Shown here in pieces: positions 31,881-45,364 of a stretch of DNA of 64,000 bases. The stretch covers positions 5,426,106-5,490,105 of the forward strand of contig JANJXV010000024.1 in the NCBI GenBank assembly GCA_024803745.1, read 5' to 3'. This DNA is from Megascapheus bottae (lineage: Eukaryota > Chordata > Mammalia > Rodentia > Geomyidae). The notes under the pieces are model-generated. The model searched no databases. It was not told where the DNA came from and saw nothing but the letters and a program-made list of their open reading frames with translations. Position numbers and translations under genes: made by a program. The stretch's first letter is position 1. Every line of letters starts with the position of its first letter.

Positions 31881-34800
31881 GTCAGTTTGTGTGTCAATGC
31901 AGTTTGTGTGTAAATGCATCCTTACATTAATTTTTTTTAAAAACCACCATATTTATTTTGTGATTATTGTAAGGTAACATCAAGACTATGGAGTAAATAG
32001 GCCTCTCTTATAAAGGTTGGAGAAAATGACATTGCTTCAAGTCATTTGGAAATGTTAACTTCAGTTACAATTGAACCTATCTATATTTGTGGGATATAAT
32101 TAGCGTAGTTTGTACATAGTATAACAATAGAAATGCATAAAATGTTAGAGCTCCTTTGCAAAGGATGAAAATCCAAAAGCAACAAGTGAAAAATGTAATT
32201 ATTATATATTTTTTTCAGAGACAACAAAAGGGTCCAATTACTACTATCACAAAATTGCAGAAATAATACCAATTCAACAAAATTCACCTCATATGATTGG
32301 ATAGTTATTAAATCTTGGTGATTGATGCGGTTACATCAAGTTTGAGTGAATGAGTTTACCTTGTGAACTACCCTTAGGCTGCATGTCATGAAACTCTCTA
32401 GGTAAAGGAAGATACTATATAAGTATTGAACCAGAGCCTGAAAATAATAAGATAGAGAACAGCATATTCATATTTTGTAAAGATGAATATATTTACAAAT
32501 AAATAGCTGAAAACTTGAATGATTATCATTTCCTAATGAAACAATAATTTAATAAATGGACAATGTCTTTCTTACATATCCAGATATTTTTATTTTTGTA
32601 TTAGTTCCTCAGCCTTTAGTTATTTCACAGTATCTACATAGCCAATATAATGAACTGCCTATATTAACTCATTATTTTACCAAAAACTGAACTCATTTTA
32701 ATTTGAATCAAATATTTTATTCACAGCAAATATTAAGGTATATGTATTTTTATGTATCAGTTTTCTTTTTTATTCTGTATTTGCTTTAAATTAATTTTGT
32801 CTTTATTTCAAGATACTCATTTTTTCTCAGATTAGTTTTATTTTGCAAATCAAAACATATAGTCACTAATTCTTATTTTGCATTGTTTTCCACTTGTTTA
32901 AATTTTGTAAAATTTCACCTTGAAATCATGCATATATGCAAAATTTAATAAGGTATTGCCATTAAAATTATATCTTCTATATATTGTTGATATAAGTAAT
33001 GTTTAAAGTGTTAAGTAACATCACCTTAAAATAGTACTATAATTTACCAAAAATGAACTTTCCAGTTTTATAGTCTTATTTTAGATTTTGTTAGATGTTC
33101 AAAAGAAGAAAATATATGAAGTAGGAATCTGGATAACCTTATGAAGAGAATTTCTAAGTTTTCAAAGATTTTATCAGGATACTTGTTTTACTTTGAACTC
33201 AATTTTTTTCTTACTTTAGGCTACACCAAAAGTAGAGATAATTTCTTAATATGAGAATATTAGATCATGATGAAGAACAGTGTTTTAAAAATTAGGCTGT
33301 CATTTTTATAAATGCAAAATGAAGGAAGGAATTATTCACAATGGTGAATATTTACAGAATATGGAAAATATTTATGCTACTGTGGCCTAAATATTATAAA
33401 CATAATGTATGAGTATGAATAATAGTGAGTTTCTTCAAGATGCACAAAAGTAATTTATTTTATACTCTGTTCTGCGTGTATTTGAAATAAATTTAGATCA
33501 ATCTCAGTTTTTTAGACATGAAAAGAGGGCAGACAAACAATGGATAACATTATCAGAATGGTAGTAAGAAAAAAATGTGTGGAACAGGACATGTTTCCCT
33601 TTGAATATATTTGCTTTTGATCTTTTGTACAAATATTTGATTTATGCAAATGATGTTTAGAAAAACTTTCCTAAAAATTGCTTTTGATTACAGATGTGAC
33701 ATGTGCATCGATATGTATAGGTTTAACTATATTATATTGAATTTCACTGCAGTTTTCCCTCTATCAGCCTAAGGTTTGAGAGCATCAAGGTCTTGGTGAT
33801 TCCTCGATCACTCCTTGTATTTCTTGGCAAACCATATAGGAGTTTTTGAAATCCAACAAGGGCTTAGTAATTGAGAGATAAATTCTCACACTCCTTTCCA
33901 GATCTTCATGTCCCTATTCCCCAAACAAAATTTGCAGTCAAATATGCCCAAGGACACTGGTCACCTATCATACCAACTTGAAAGAGTCAAAAATGAAGTG
34001 TAAGGGACTGCCATTGGCATCCAGTCCTCTAGTGGAAGAGAAATCTGCTGTGTGACCATGAAGGAACTTTGAGAAAAGCCGCTTTACTAATTCTCTTATG
34101 CATTGTGACTAGAACATATAATGCTTCCTTGAAATTAAGCTTTTAACTCAGAGTGAAGAAGCCTCTGGGCCTCATCTCTATTTCCATAATAGGCTGACTT
34201 ATTTAATCTACTCTTTTATTGACTTCTTTAAATAAGAAGCTGTTTTTGTTTCCCTTGAATGCAGTAAACTCTAAAAATTAGTTCAGAGTTAGAATTACTT
34301 TAGACATTTTTAACCCTATTGTTATGCTGAATAAAGAATCCACATTTCAAATAAAAGGCTCAAAATACATTTTAATTGTGTTATAATGACATTGTTACTA
34401 AATAATTCAAGACCTATACACAAGTGCAATGATGCTAATAAAATCTCCTATACATGATTTTGTATCTTATTTAGCATTAAAACTTGTTATGCATTATCAT
34501 TACGTGTCTAAACTTAAGTATTAGATCAGCAAACATATGTGTGAATAGTTGTGAGGAAACCACTTCAGGAATTATGAGAAGAAAACATGACAGTAGTTAA
34601 CACTTTGTTTTTCCTTACACTTTGATTAAGTTCTGGTGTTTGTTAGTTGAGTAGATAGAATTCTGCTGGGAATATTTTTAGAGTTCTGAAGAGTTTTTAC
34701 CAGCAATTTATGTATTATGATAAGAATGCATAGTTGTCTAATATTGAGTAAATTTGAAACAAAACTTGAAATTAAGCCAAAATGAAGCAGAATAAATATT

Positions 34801-34985
34801 TGGTGTCTCATCTACAAGTCTATAGCGATCTTAAGCTCTTTCAATTCAAAGGAAAATATTACTTTGGTCACCATTTTACTAACAAGTTCACAGAGAATAA
34901 GCTCAGCTCTGTAATTATTTTGTTCTATTCCTTTATTCCTTTTATTTTAGTGTTAACAATTGTTTATAACAAATCACACTCACCT

Positions 34986-34987
<2 letters not shown>
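31881..34987. other. Anonymous AT-rich DNA
   Basis: More than 3 kb without a recognisable gene or repeat. An imperfect 18-bp tandem duplication occurs near 31882-31917 ('agtttgtgtgt.aatgca' twice). Confidence 0.55.

Positions 34988-35036
<49 letters not shown>
34988..35036. repeat. (AC)n microsatellite
   Basis: About 24 uninterrupted units. The Thr-His run in the overlapping short ORF is an artefact of this repeat. Confidence 0.97.
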
Positions 35037-35038
<2 letters not shown>

Positions 35039-35316
35039 GCAATTCACTCTAAAAAAAAGAATGAGGTGTATTATTTGGTTCACTACGGTTTAAATGTAAA
35101 GGCATTCCATAAATTAAACAAGCCAGAAACAGAAAGAAATATATAGCAAAATATATGGAGAATTAAAATAAGCCTAATAAAATGAATTGAGGGTCCACTG
35201 GGTACCATGACAGTTGGGACATGGAGGAAGATGGGGAGAAATAAACAAAGGTCAGAAAGATGGTTTTGTAGGGTGACTACATACAGAGAACTAATATGTA
35301 CTATATGCATACATAC

Positions 35317-35318
<2 letters not shown>

Positions 35319-35359
<41 letters not shown>
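35319..35359. repeat. (AC)n microsatellite
   Basis: About 20 uninterrupted units, 280 bp from the previous AC array. Confidence 0.97.
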
Positions 35360-35361
<2 letters not shown>

Positions 35362-36952
35362 CAACATAAAAGGAAATGGCAAATAAACTGCACAGGTTTC
35401 TTCAGAGACATTAGTCTCTAAACAGTTTTATAAAATGACTTAGACCTTCTCAAGGAGTAAGATTGACTTTGTTCTTGTATTTTGTCACTTTAACATAAGT
35501 GAATAAGCAAAAGTCTTTTAATTTCGCAGTGTCAGTCCTGAAAACTCCTGGGGCACAGAATGACCAATTAGTTCCCACTGCGTGAAGATGCTTTAGTCAT
35601 CTTGGTTTAGATCCTGAGATGATCTTTCACTTAAGACTGTTAACAGCATGATAATTAGAATCTTTTCCAGCCAAAATTTTGAGAAATGTCCTGTAGTTTT
35701 ATAAACACATCATATGATTTCCTGTAGTCTACATCTAATTTGTCTTCACTAAAGTTTTTTTTATAATGCAAATTATTTCTGTAAAGAAAACATGCCTCTT
35801 CCAAATGTCTGAAAATATGTCTGCTTTGAGAACTATGTAGGAATCATATCAATTCTAATTCAATACTTGATACAAATAATGCAAAATGTAGATGCTTACA
35901 TTGCCTCATACAATTTGCAGTTTTCTTACTTGAAAGGTCCTCTTTGAGGTTTATTTTTATCTATAGTCACTAAAACTATGGCATACCAAGGTTAAGTTAT
36001 GTTTTGAACATCATAAGCCTTAAGATATATAAATATAAAATATATAAATTAGTGAAATGTATATATATATATGAAGTATCTATAATGGGAGAATATAAAA
36101 CTGATCATTTGCATTATTATTTAAATATTTTTGTATGTAAGTTTATTCTACTATAATTAGGAGACATTTTGCTGATTTCTTAATTTTTACAACTTGGTTG
36201 ATTATAATCACTACTATGCTCCTCTCAAAAGTAAACTTTTCTAAATATAATACAAATGGCCTATATGATAAACTAATATGTTTCTCTTTTAAGTTTCTGA
36301 TTTTTACTATTGGATTTAAATTATCTTCATAATTTAAGTATTTTTATTTGATAATTTTAAATGTTTTTTTATTTTGTAGTCTTGATTTGTCCCAAATCAA
36401 TTTTGAAAGATTCCCTTAAAATGGTATTTGGTAATTTTAATTTATATATTCTCAACATTATTAGCAAGTTTGTTCCTGATATCCTGTTATTTGGACCTTT
36501 TTTACTTTTTGTTTCCTCTAACTGAATTCTGTTCTTGCTCTCTTTTTGTCTACAAATTCCATACTGATGCAGTGCTATAATTTATAAACATCTTTCACTG
36601 CCTCTTTTTGCCTTTGTGACTTTCCTAAATTTAAAAGTGCCATGTGTCAAGTATATTACATCAACTCACTAATATGTAAGATATGTCAAGAGATGTCCTA
36701 ATAATTGTTCTCAACTTCCCAGAAAGTAACTGTTGGTTCAAGCTGCTATCTGTTGCTCTATTCACTGAAGAGGATTAAAATTTTCAGCAATGAATAATCA
36801 CTCTGCTGGAGATGTTTTTCCTGTGCAGTGTACCTGAGTCTATGGTCTCTGGATAAGCAGCTCACATCCACCATAATCTACACCAAATGTTAGGTCTCTA
36901 AGATGTAAGTTATGAATGATACTTGAAAGAAAACGTCAGAATAAACATCTGG
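35360..36952. other. Anonymous AT-rich DNA
   Basis: Nothing recognisable; a short (AT)n run near 36059-36071. Confidence 0.55.
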
Positions 36953-38477
36953 AAAAATTCGTCCTTATGGCCGCCTAATCTTAGATAAGGGAGCCAAAAA
37001 AACCCAAAAAAAACAAAAAAAAAACAACCAGAATGGAAGAAAGATAGCCTCTTCAACAAATGGTGCTGGCAGAACTGGTTAAGCACATGCAGAAAACTAA
37101 AGCTGGATCCTTCTGTGTCACCCTGCAGTAGAATTAACTCCAAATGGACCAAAGACCTCGAGGTAAAAGCCAACACAGTGAAAACTTTATAAGAAGGAAT
37201 AGGAGATATACTAGGCCTCCTTGGCACAGTTCGAAACTTTTGTAATAAGGACCAAGAACAAATCAGAGAAAGTCTGGATAAGTGGGACTGCACTAAACTG
37301 CAGAGCTTTTGTATGTCAAAGGACATATCTAGTAAAATAATTAGCAAGCTACAGAATGGGAGAAGACCTTCACTAACCATACAACAGACAAAGGCCTCAT
37401 ATCTAAAATATATCAACAGCTCAAAAATTGAATCACTCCAAAACTAATCTCCAAAGAAACAACCATCCAGTTAAAAGATGGGCCAAAGACTTAAAGAGAG
37501 TCTTCTCTGAAGAAGAAATAAAAATGGTCTAGAGACACATGAAGAAATGCTCGACATCTCTGGTCATAAAAAAATGCAAATAAAAATAACTCTAAGATTC
37601 CCCCTCACTCCATTTAGAATGGCCAGGATCAAGAAAACTAATAACAACAGATGGTGGCGGGTATGTGGCCAGGAGGGATCACTACTACACTGTTGGTGGG
37701 AATGCAAACTTGTTCAACCATTATGGAAAGCAGTATGTCAGTTACTCAAAAGACTAAATATAGAACTCCCCTATCACCCAGCAATTCCACTCCTTGGCAT
37801 TTAACCAATTGTCCAGAAACAAGGGCATACTAAATCCACTATCACAATGATGTTCACTGCAGCACTAGGTACCGTAGCAAAGATATGGAACCAACCCAGA
37901 TGTCCCTCAGTTGATGAGTGGATCAAGATGTGGTATTTATACACAATGGAATTCTATGCCACTGTTGGAAAGAATGACATCACACCTTTTGTAAGGAAAT
38001 GGAAAGACTTAGAAAAAATCATATTAAATGAAGTAAGCCAGACTCAAAGGAACATAGGCCCAAGAGTCTCCCTCATTTGTCATAACCTTGGGCTCTCCTA
38101 GCAGAGATTTACAATAGAACAATATCTAGAGACATAAGGCCAAATAGTATAACACTAAGTGTAAGGACCTCCAGGATAAAGAAACAAAAGCCATATAAGG
38201 AAAGACTGTTTTTCTTAATGTACTATGTTATCTCTCATCTGTTTTGCTATCCTTTGGTTATCTCATATTGTTGCAATATTTCACCTTGTTATCGGATATA
38301 TTTTACATGTGCTTAATTGGGTATTTGAAATTGGATAGGGAAGGGGGGGAGTCAAGATGGGGGGGGAGGAAATTGGGACCATGTCATGAGAAAGGGTATC
38401 AATGTTTTTGAAGTAATATACCTTCTAACTGGTGAATATAATGTAACCCTTCTATTAATTAAAATAAATAAAAATTC
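36953..38477 (+). mobile_element. 5'-truncated L1 (ORF2 3' half and 3' UTR)
   Basis: The element starts in ORF2 at 'tatggccgcctaatc' and runs to its 3' end at about 38469, with the G-rich tract at 38340-38370. Short flanking repeats aaaaattc occur at 36953-36960 and 38470-38477. ORF2 is broken by stops and indels. An unusual A/C-rich expansion occupies 36996-37030 where other copies have a simple run of A. Confidence 0.9.
37547..38101 (+). pseudogene. L1 ORF2 C-terminal fragments, frame-broken
   Basis: Two frames (37547-37804 and 37847-38101) carry 'RMARIKKTNNNRWWRVCGQE', 'CKLVQPLWKAVCQLLKRLNI' and then 'IWNQPRCPSVDEWIKMWYLY' and 'FVRKWKDLEKIILNEVSQTQ'. They are separated by a frame break around 37805. 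C-terminal region only. Confidence 0.85.
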
Positions 38478-38485
38478 TTGAGAAA

Positions 38486-38690
38486 AGCCGGGCATGGTTG
38501 CTTACGCCTGTAATCCTAGCTATTCAGGAGGCTGAGATCTGAGGATCAAGGTTCAAAACCAACCAAGGCACAAAAGGATCTGAGACTCTTATCTCCAATT
38601 AACCTCTAAAAAACAGGAAGTGAGGGCTGGCTCAAGGGCAGGGAAGTAGCCTTGAGGTGAAGAACTCTGGGACAGCTCATTGAGCTGAGA
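38486..38690 (+). mobile_element. B1-Geo SINE
   Basis: Starts 'gccgggcatggttgcttacg', continues 'cctgtaatcctagctattca' and 'gagactcttatctccaatta', then a Geo-type part ('ggctcaagggcagggaagta') losing similarity after 'ctgggacagc'. It sits directly downstream of the preceding L1 tail. Confidence 0.85.
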
Positions 38691-38723
38691 ATTTTGGATA
38701 TGAGGGAAGTCAGAACTAAGACT

Positions 38724-38956
38724 TTAAAAGTTCCGATTGTTAGGCCCAGTAGTGGAGTGCTTGCCGAACATGAAGAACAGGGATGGGTTCAATTCTTGCT
38801 ACCGCATACATAGAAAAAGCCAGAAATGTCGCTGTGGCTCAAGTGGTAGGGTTTGAACCTTCAGAAAGCCCAGGGAGAGTGCTCAGACCCTGAGTGCAAA
38901 CACCAGGGCTGGCAAAAAAAAAAAAAAAAAAAAAAAGAAATTAAAAGTTCGAATTG
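38724..38956 (+). mobile_element. IDL-Geo SINE with TSD and long poly(A)
   Basis: The SINE spans about 38740-38936 and ends in some 23 A. Flanking repeats ttaaaagttccgattg (38724-38739) and ttaaaagttcgaattg (38941-38956) match with two differences. The 5' few bases of the head are missing ('taggcccagtagtggagtgc'). Confidence 0.9.
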
Positions 38957-39939
38957 AAAAATTGGTTTAAGTCAGCGCACAATTGTTGTCATCTTAATTA
39001 TTGCCTTGAATGTAACAATTGTAATTTTCTATTTTTGAATAATTGTGAAATACTTGCAGAACCAAGTGCTGATTTAGGTAATAGGTATGGATAAAATTTG
39101 TTTTTACTCCTCCAAAGAGTTATACATATTTAGAACACTAACTTTAGTTTCTTAAGATGAATCTAAATTTTTGTTAAATCTGCTGAAACACAAATTGGTC
39201 TAAAATGATATTGTCACTTTATAGAAATTTAGGAGCATAAGAAAACTTTTAAAAGACTTAAACTTAGAATTCAAAAATATAAAACTTTTCATCTTGCTTA
39301 ATTTTTCTTATAGAAATTCTTAACTACATTAACCAAAGTACACAAGCACATAACCATGTACATTCAAACACATATTTCCATTAAATAAACATCACCTAAA
39401 ATATTTTTCCCTCCAAATAATGCTTTAAAGTTATTTTATAGCAGTTATTTTCCCCCTTAACCAAGATCAAATTTCTGATGAGGAACTGAAAATTTAACAT
39501 TTTTTCCCTTTTTTTTCTTTTCAACATTATAGGCTATACTTTATTTCATACATTCTTTTTCTATTTCCCATGCTTCTGGAATAATCCTTATATTTTATTT
39601 TATTTACCATATGCTAATTCTGGAACAATCTTATTTTTTCTTTGCTTGATTAGAGACAAAATTATATTTTTATTTGTTGCCAAACATCTGTCATCGCATA
39701 TATTGTGCTTATAAATTCATATAATTAATTTGTTTAATTTCTTTATTTTTTTGTAGCTTTTCTTACAAATTTACTTTACCAATATATGTAAAGTCAAAAA
39801 AGAAATTAAGGATTTCATAAAATATGGAAACTCGGAAATCAGTCATATCTCACTAAATGATGACAAATTTAAGATAATAGTATCAATAGAATCTGCTTTT
39901 ATATTTCACTATGTATACAAGTAGATTCATTTTTTTCCT
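38957..39939. other. Anonymous AT-rich DNA
   Basis: Nothing recognisable. Confidence 0.55.
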
Positions 39940-40075
39940 TTTTGATTAGTATATACCACTTATGTATATTATGCAGATCAATGTGATATTTCAATATATA
40001 CTTACAATATGAACTAATCAATACATACAACTAATTTGTACTAGCTAAATCCCATCCTTCCTTTTTACTTTCTAG
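39940..40075 (-). mobile_element. Ancient mammalian L1 fragment
   Basis: 'gatcaatgtgatatttcaat', 'atatacttacaatatgaact' and 'aatcaatacatacaacta' resemble reversed 3' UTR text of old L1 families. Highly diverged. Confidence 0.45.
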
Positions 40076-40369
40076 CTTAAGTCTCTAATTTCAACATTAG
40101 AAATTAAATTTTCTATCAGCTACATAAAGCTATAGTTTTATATAACATGTAACTGAATGCCTTAGAGAATTTTAGAAGCACTAAGTACAGATATTGAATA
40201 TGTTCACTGAGAGTCAATCTGTGCTAGAAAAATGGACTAGGGAAGGTATTTGGTGAGCATCACTCACTGCATCAGAAGAGTACAATCACTCCTTTGAAAC
40301 AGTTACTATCTGAAGTCAATTGTACTAGGACATTGGGGAGCTAGGCCAGGAAAATGAACAAGTAAAACT

Positions 40370-40682
40370 AGATTCCATCCATTTTTAGGTTTTAGGTTTT
40401 ACACTTGTTTTTTTACACCCCCTTTGTCACTTTTTTTGATTATTGTAACTTTTGTCTTGTGTGTAAATTTAGTTGATTTGGAGAGGGCATGGGGAAGCGC
40501 AGAAATGATGAGAGAAGGGGTGAATTAAGTCAGCAGTGATACTCACTAGACATCATGTTGGAAACTGGGGGAGGGGCATTGGGAGGGAAAACATTGGGAG
40601 AAAATGAGGGAAGAAATTGATTGTATTAAAAATAAATGTACTCATTACCTGACTTATATAACTGTATCCTTTAAAATAAAAA
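40370..40682 (+). mobile_element. Old L1 3' UTR
   Basis: A G-rich tract (40567-40590), then 'aaatgtactcattacctgac' and 'ttatataactgtatccttta' with an 'aaataaaaac' end match the 3' end organisation of older rodent L1 copies. Confidence 0.55.
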
Positions 40683-41364
40683 CAAATTTAAAAAATAAGA
40701 CCAAAAAATACAAAAAGGACAAAAAAGAAAATTTTTCTAGAGAAAGCAAGCATGATTATACACAATAGTTAACAAGTACATTTAAAATAAATGTATAGAA
40801 AAATTTTTAAAAAACCCTAAACTTACTTAATGTGAAAAGACTGACAGGTGATTTGAATTTTAGAGTTTGCCTTTTTGGTAAGCTGTAAAGAAAGAGGAGA
40901 TTCGGACAACCCCAAGTAAATGACATTTATTGATAAATGACGTTTTTTGGAATTCTTTGTGGCTCATGAGAAGCACATGAGATCTGGATGAGGATGTACT
41001 TCAAAAGATGCAATTAATAAACAAATGAAAGAGTAAGTATTTAAGTCAGAAGAAAGAAAAAATATTGTCTAGAATGGTATACGGCAGCTAGAGGGTAGAA
41101 AGTAGGTGCAGATATAAATTTTAAAAATGATATTAAAAAGTAACAAAGATGGTCTGATATATATCAAAATAGAGGGGAAATACTACATGCAGCAAGTATT
41201 ACAGTAAGGGGAGAAAAATGAAAATAAAAGTAATGAAAATTTCTGTTGTATGACTTTGTCTATGTTTTTTATGGGGAAAGTAGAAGGGTTGGTGGAGATA
41301 ATGAATAAAAAAAATAGCTTCTTACTGAAAGAGAAAAGACTTTCCTAAGGTAGATTTCTTATCT
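40683..41364. other. Anonymous AT-rich DNA
   Basis: Nothing recognisable. Confidence 0.55.
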
Positions 41365-41562
41365 CATAATAGGGCCTGTGCACTTTTGATCTGAATCACT
41401 TTCAGACTTGCGTTAAAATGCAGAGTTCAGGACCCTTCTGAAGGCATATGAATCAGAAACTCTAGGTTTGTGGCTGAGGAATCTACATTTAACAACACGA
41501 TTCTTTGGGATGTTATATTTATATGGACACTAAATTTTGGAAGCATTTCTTAAGTAAAAAGG
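41365..41562 (+). mobile_element. MER20-like hAT-Charlie fossil
   Basis: 'gatctgaatcactttcagac', 'gcgttaaaatgcagagttca', 'atgaatcagaaactctaggt' and 'gaggaatctacatttaacaa' follow the MER20-type consensus order. The ends are too worn to see inverted repeats. Family name from memory. Confidence 0.6.
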
Positions 41563-42254
41563 TGGCAGTGGGGCTATTGTGTTGCTTTCAAAAGGTTGAG
41601 TGCTATGAACCCAGCTATTAATTAAATTAGAATCTGTCCTAGGGGCATATTTGAAGTTATTTAAATCCTGCAAAGTAAGGAGTTTGATGTAAGCTTAAGA
41701 TCAGCATTTAGATTTAATTTATTTTGGACATATCAGGAGAAAATGAAATAGCACAAATAGGAAAATCACACAGTATAAAGTGACATATACATTTCAATAC
41801 AAATAGAATAAAGAAATTGTGATCTGCTTTAAGAAGTCCTGTTCTAGACTACTAGTGTATAGTGTGCTATTTGGCTGAGAACCACAAGTCATTATTTACA
41901 CCAATATAATTTAGGGAACCAAAGCCACCCTATTAATAACCCATAGTAATTCAGCCCAGCTTCTCTCTTTGCTTTCTCTGTTCCATTATCAATCCTAGAA
42001 AAATTAAAAAAAAACTTTACAGAAAATATATATTATATTAACAGAATTAAGATTGGGAATATTATCTACATTTTCAAAAATTCAGATATATCTAACATCA
42101 ATCCATATGATTATTATTTATCCTAAATAATTTTGTTTGAATTTTATTACCTGTTTGCAGGTTTTAATTTTGTAAGGTACTTTCATGACAATGTTATCTG
42201 CTACTTCCTGACATTTCATGACAAAAATTTAACTTTCTAATTTTTTTCCATATA
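41563..42254. other. Anonymous AT-rich DNA
   Basis: Nothing recognisable. Confidence 0.55.
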
Positions 42255-42300
42255 ATTTTTATTGTAATTAATAGAAGGGTTACATTACATTCGCCAGATG
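42250..42300 (-). mobile_element. Very short L1 3' end
   Basis: Only the last 45 bp or so of L1 ('tttattgtaattaatagaag', 'ggttacatta', 'cgccagat' on plus) is present, an extremely 5'-truncated insertion. No TSD seen. Confidence 0.8.
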
Positions 42301-42909
42301 CTTTGTTGAAAATATCTCCAAAGTTTATTAATATTGTTTGCATATTTTAAATGCTTATTCCTCTTATGCTATTATTATTCTATATGCTGATCAGATCACA
42401 TTCACAGTCTAGTATTTTGTTTTGCTTCTATATTAAGATGGACACAATCAGCATTTGTATGATGCTTTTGTGTTCTTTCTGTCCTTCTAGTAAGAATTAA
42501 TATTACATTCTGTATTTGTCCTCTTACTAAAGACAGGAGATGGATAGTTTAAGCAAACCAAATATTTTCTCATTTTTCTGGAATTCTGGAATTCCAAGAT
42601 TAGAATGAATAAAAGCACTTCTCATTCTAAGGATTCTCATTTAGTTTCTTGTCAGCCCTCATCTGACTCTGGGTTCATTTAGTCTTAGTTAATGCTTGAT
42701 ATACTCTATCCCAAATAAACATAGTAACATTTGCGTTAAAGTTTTAACTAGTACATTTTGGGGTAAGGGATAATCTACTTTCTTCACACTTTTACAGCTG
42801 GCTCGGTGACTCATTAACATCTAAATGTAGCTACTAGAGTGAAGGTTTGCCTTGTTAGTTGGCAGAAATGAATTTCATTTTTATTTATCTGTCTCACCCA
42901 CTGCCCCCT
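42301..42909. other. Anonymous DNA
   Basis: Nothing recognisable. Confidence 0.55.
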
Positions 42910-43093
42910 TGGACAGTCCAGTCCATGTGCTTGAACTCAGGGCCTGGGCACTGTCCCTGAGCTTCTTTTGCTCAAGGCGAGCACCACAGCATGTCTCTTG
43001 GCTTTTTCTGTTTATGTGGTATTGGGGAGTGGAACCTGGGTTCCAAGCATGCTAGGCAAGCACTCTACCACAAAGCCACATTCTCAGCTCCAT
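42910..43093 (-). mobile_element. Older IDL-Geo SINE variant
   Basis: On the minus strand the head 'ggagctgagaatgtggcttt' and linker are followed by a Geo part with 'cgccttgagcaaaagaagct' and 'cagggacagtgcccaggccc'. That Geo version is closer to the one in B1-Geo copies than to young IDL-Geo. Confidence 0.8.
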
Positions 43094-43757
43094 GTTTTTG
43101 TTTCTTTGACACAGAAATAGTTTTACATAGAGTTGATAGCTATTCTTTTCTGTTTTTATAGAGTCCCAATATATGTATTTTAATCAATATTTAACGCTGT
43201 TAAGCAGCCTCTAACTCGGCAGTGTACTTCTTTAAAATCTTATGGGTTATGTGTGATGATATTGTTTTCCATGTAATTTTTAGATCTTATTTGGTTACAT
43301 ACACATAACAAATTCATTTTTCCCTTTCCCTTTTCTTATATATCTTCTTTGTTCTTTTTTTACTGTAATTAGTAAAAGGGTTACATGATATTTGCCAGAT
43401 AGAAGGTGCATTAATTCACATACATTGATACCCTTACACATGTCTTGGTACCCATTACCCTCCCCCCCACACCCTCCACCCGTCTTGGTTTTCCCCCCTT
43501 CCCTATCAAATTTCAAATAACCAAATACAAATAAATTCAATATATCAGATAACAAAGTGAGATACTATAACAATATGAGATAACCAAGGGACAGCAAAGG
43601 AGATGAGAGATAATATAGTACATTAAGGACAACAATCATTGGTTATATGCCTTTTGTTTCAATATACTGGAGGTCCTTTCAATTAGCTTCATATATATGG
43701 CCTTATGTATCAAGGTTTTGCTATATTGCAGATCTCTGCTAGTAGAGCCCAAGGTTT

Positions 43758-44003
43758 CTACTTATTATGACGAATGAGGGAAACCATTGAGCCTAAGTTC
43801 CTTTGAGTCTGGCTTAGTTCACTTAATATGATTTTTTCTAAGTCTTTCCATTTCCTAACAAATGGGGCAGTGTCATTCTTTCTGACAGCAGCATAGAATT
43901 CCATTGTGTACAAATACCACAACTTGTTGATCCACTCATTAACTGAGGGACATCTAGGTTGGTTCCATATCTTTGCTATGGTGAATAGTGCTGCAATGAA
44001 CAT
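43758..44003 (-). pseudogene. L1 ORF2 extreme C-terminus
   Basis: An 81-codon frame ('MFIAALFTIAKIWNQPRCPS', then 'VNEWINKLWYLYTMEFYAAV') ends at the ORF2 stop. Upstream ORF2 is lost in the internal deletion at 44004. Confidence 0.88.
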
Positions 44004-44074
44004 TGCAGTTTAATGCAGTCCCACTTATCCAGCCTTTCTCTGATTTGTTGTGATTCTTGGTCCTTATTAAGAAA

Positions 44075-44911
44075 GAGAACTATAGCCCTATTTCTTTGAT
44101 GAACATCGATGCAAAACTTCTCAGCAAAATACTGGCCAACTGTCTACAAAAACTCATCAAAAAAATTATACACTATGATCAAACTGGATTCATCACAGGG
44201 AGGCAAAGCTGGTTCAACATACACAAATCAATTAGTATAATTCAACACATCAACAGGAGCAAGGACAAAAATCACATGATTGTCTTAATAGATGCGGAAA
44301 AGGCATTTGACAAGATCCAACACCCCTTTATGTTAAAAGCTCTGGAGAAACTAGGAATCCATGGAACATTCCTCAATGTAATAAAGGCTGTGTATGAGAA
44401 ACCCACTGCTAGTATTACACTTAATGGTGAAAATCTAAAGCCATTCCCTCTAAAATCAGGAACAAGACAAGGATGCCCACTCTCTCCACTACTCTTTAAC
44501 ATAGTACTAGAATTCCTAGCCAGTACAATAAGGCAAGAAGCAAGCATAAAGGGGATCCAAGTAGGGAAAGAGGAAATAAAACTATCCCTGTTTGCAGATG
44601 ACATGATTCTGTATTTAAAGAATCCTATAGACTCTACTCCCAAGCTCCTTGAGCTGATTCAAAACTTTGGAAGAGTAGCAGGCTATAAAATCAACCCTCA
44701 AAAATCAATTGCCTTCCTTTACACCAACAGTGAGAGGAACGAGGCAATAATCAGGAAAGAAACTCCTTTCACAATAGCCTCAAAGAAAATAAAGTATCTA
44801 GGAATTAGCTTAACTAAGAATGTAAAGGACCTTTTTGATGAAAACTTTAAAACCCTAAAAAAGGAAATTAAAGCAGAACTAAGGAAATGGAAAAACCTCC
44901 CATGCTCCTGA
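44075..44911 (+). pseudogene. L1 ORF2 reverse-transcriptase core with intact FADD box
   Basis: A continuous frame of about 280 codons on the inverted arm. Motifs in order: '[18 protein letters not shown]', motif A '[10 protein letters not shown]' (77-86 of the open frame), '[14 protein letters not shown]' and the catalytic 'FADD' (179-182). It is a fragment with no start, no endonuclease and a stop at 44909, so it is not functional. It is the best-preserved reverse transcriptase in the window and shows what the damaged 8705-10273 copy has lost. Confidence 0.9.
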
Positions 44912-44929
44912 ATTGGAAGAATCAACATT

Positions 44930-45364
44930 GTGAAAATGACAATCTTCCCAAGGGCTATCTACAAATTCAACACAATACCCAACAATATCCCAATGGCATT
45001 CTTTAAAGAAATAGAAGAGAAAATTCAAAATTTCATATGGAATAATAAAAGACCCCATATAGCAAAAACACTTCTTAGCAGAAAGAACAGCGCTGGAGGA
45101 ATTTCAATTCCAAACTTTAGACTCTATTACAGAGCTATAATTCTCAAAACAGCTTGGTACTGGCACAAGAACAGGCCTGAAGACCAATGGAATAGAACTG
45201 AGGACCCAGATACTAAACCACAGACCTATGGCCACCTAATCTTTGACAAGGGAGCCAAAAAAATAATGGAAGAAAGACAGCCTCTTCAACAAGTTGTGCT
45301 GGCAGAACTGGTTAAGCACCTGCAGAAAACTAAAGTTGGATCCTTCTTTGTCACCTTGCACTAG
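44930..45364 (+). pseudogene. L1 ORF2 segment downstream of the reverse transcriptase
   Basis: A 144-codon frame following the stop at 44911: '[20 protein letters not shown]', '[20 protein letters not shown]' and '[20 protein letters not shown]'. It continues in another frame to 45480 ('[20 protein letters not shown]'). Confidence 0.88.

Noticed and set aside
34782..35093. A protein with a Thr-His repeat
   Set aside because: The repeat is a (CA)n microsatellite.
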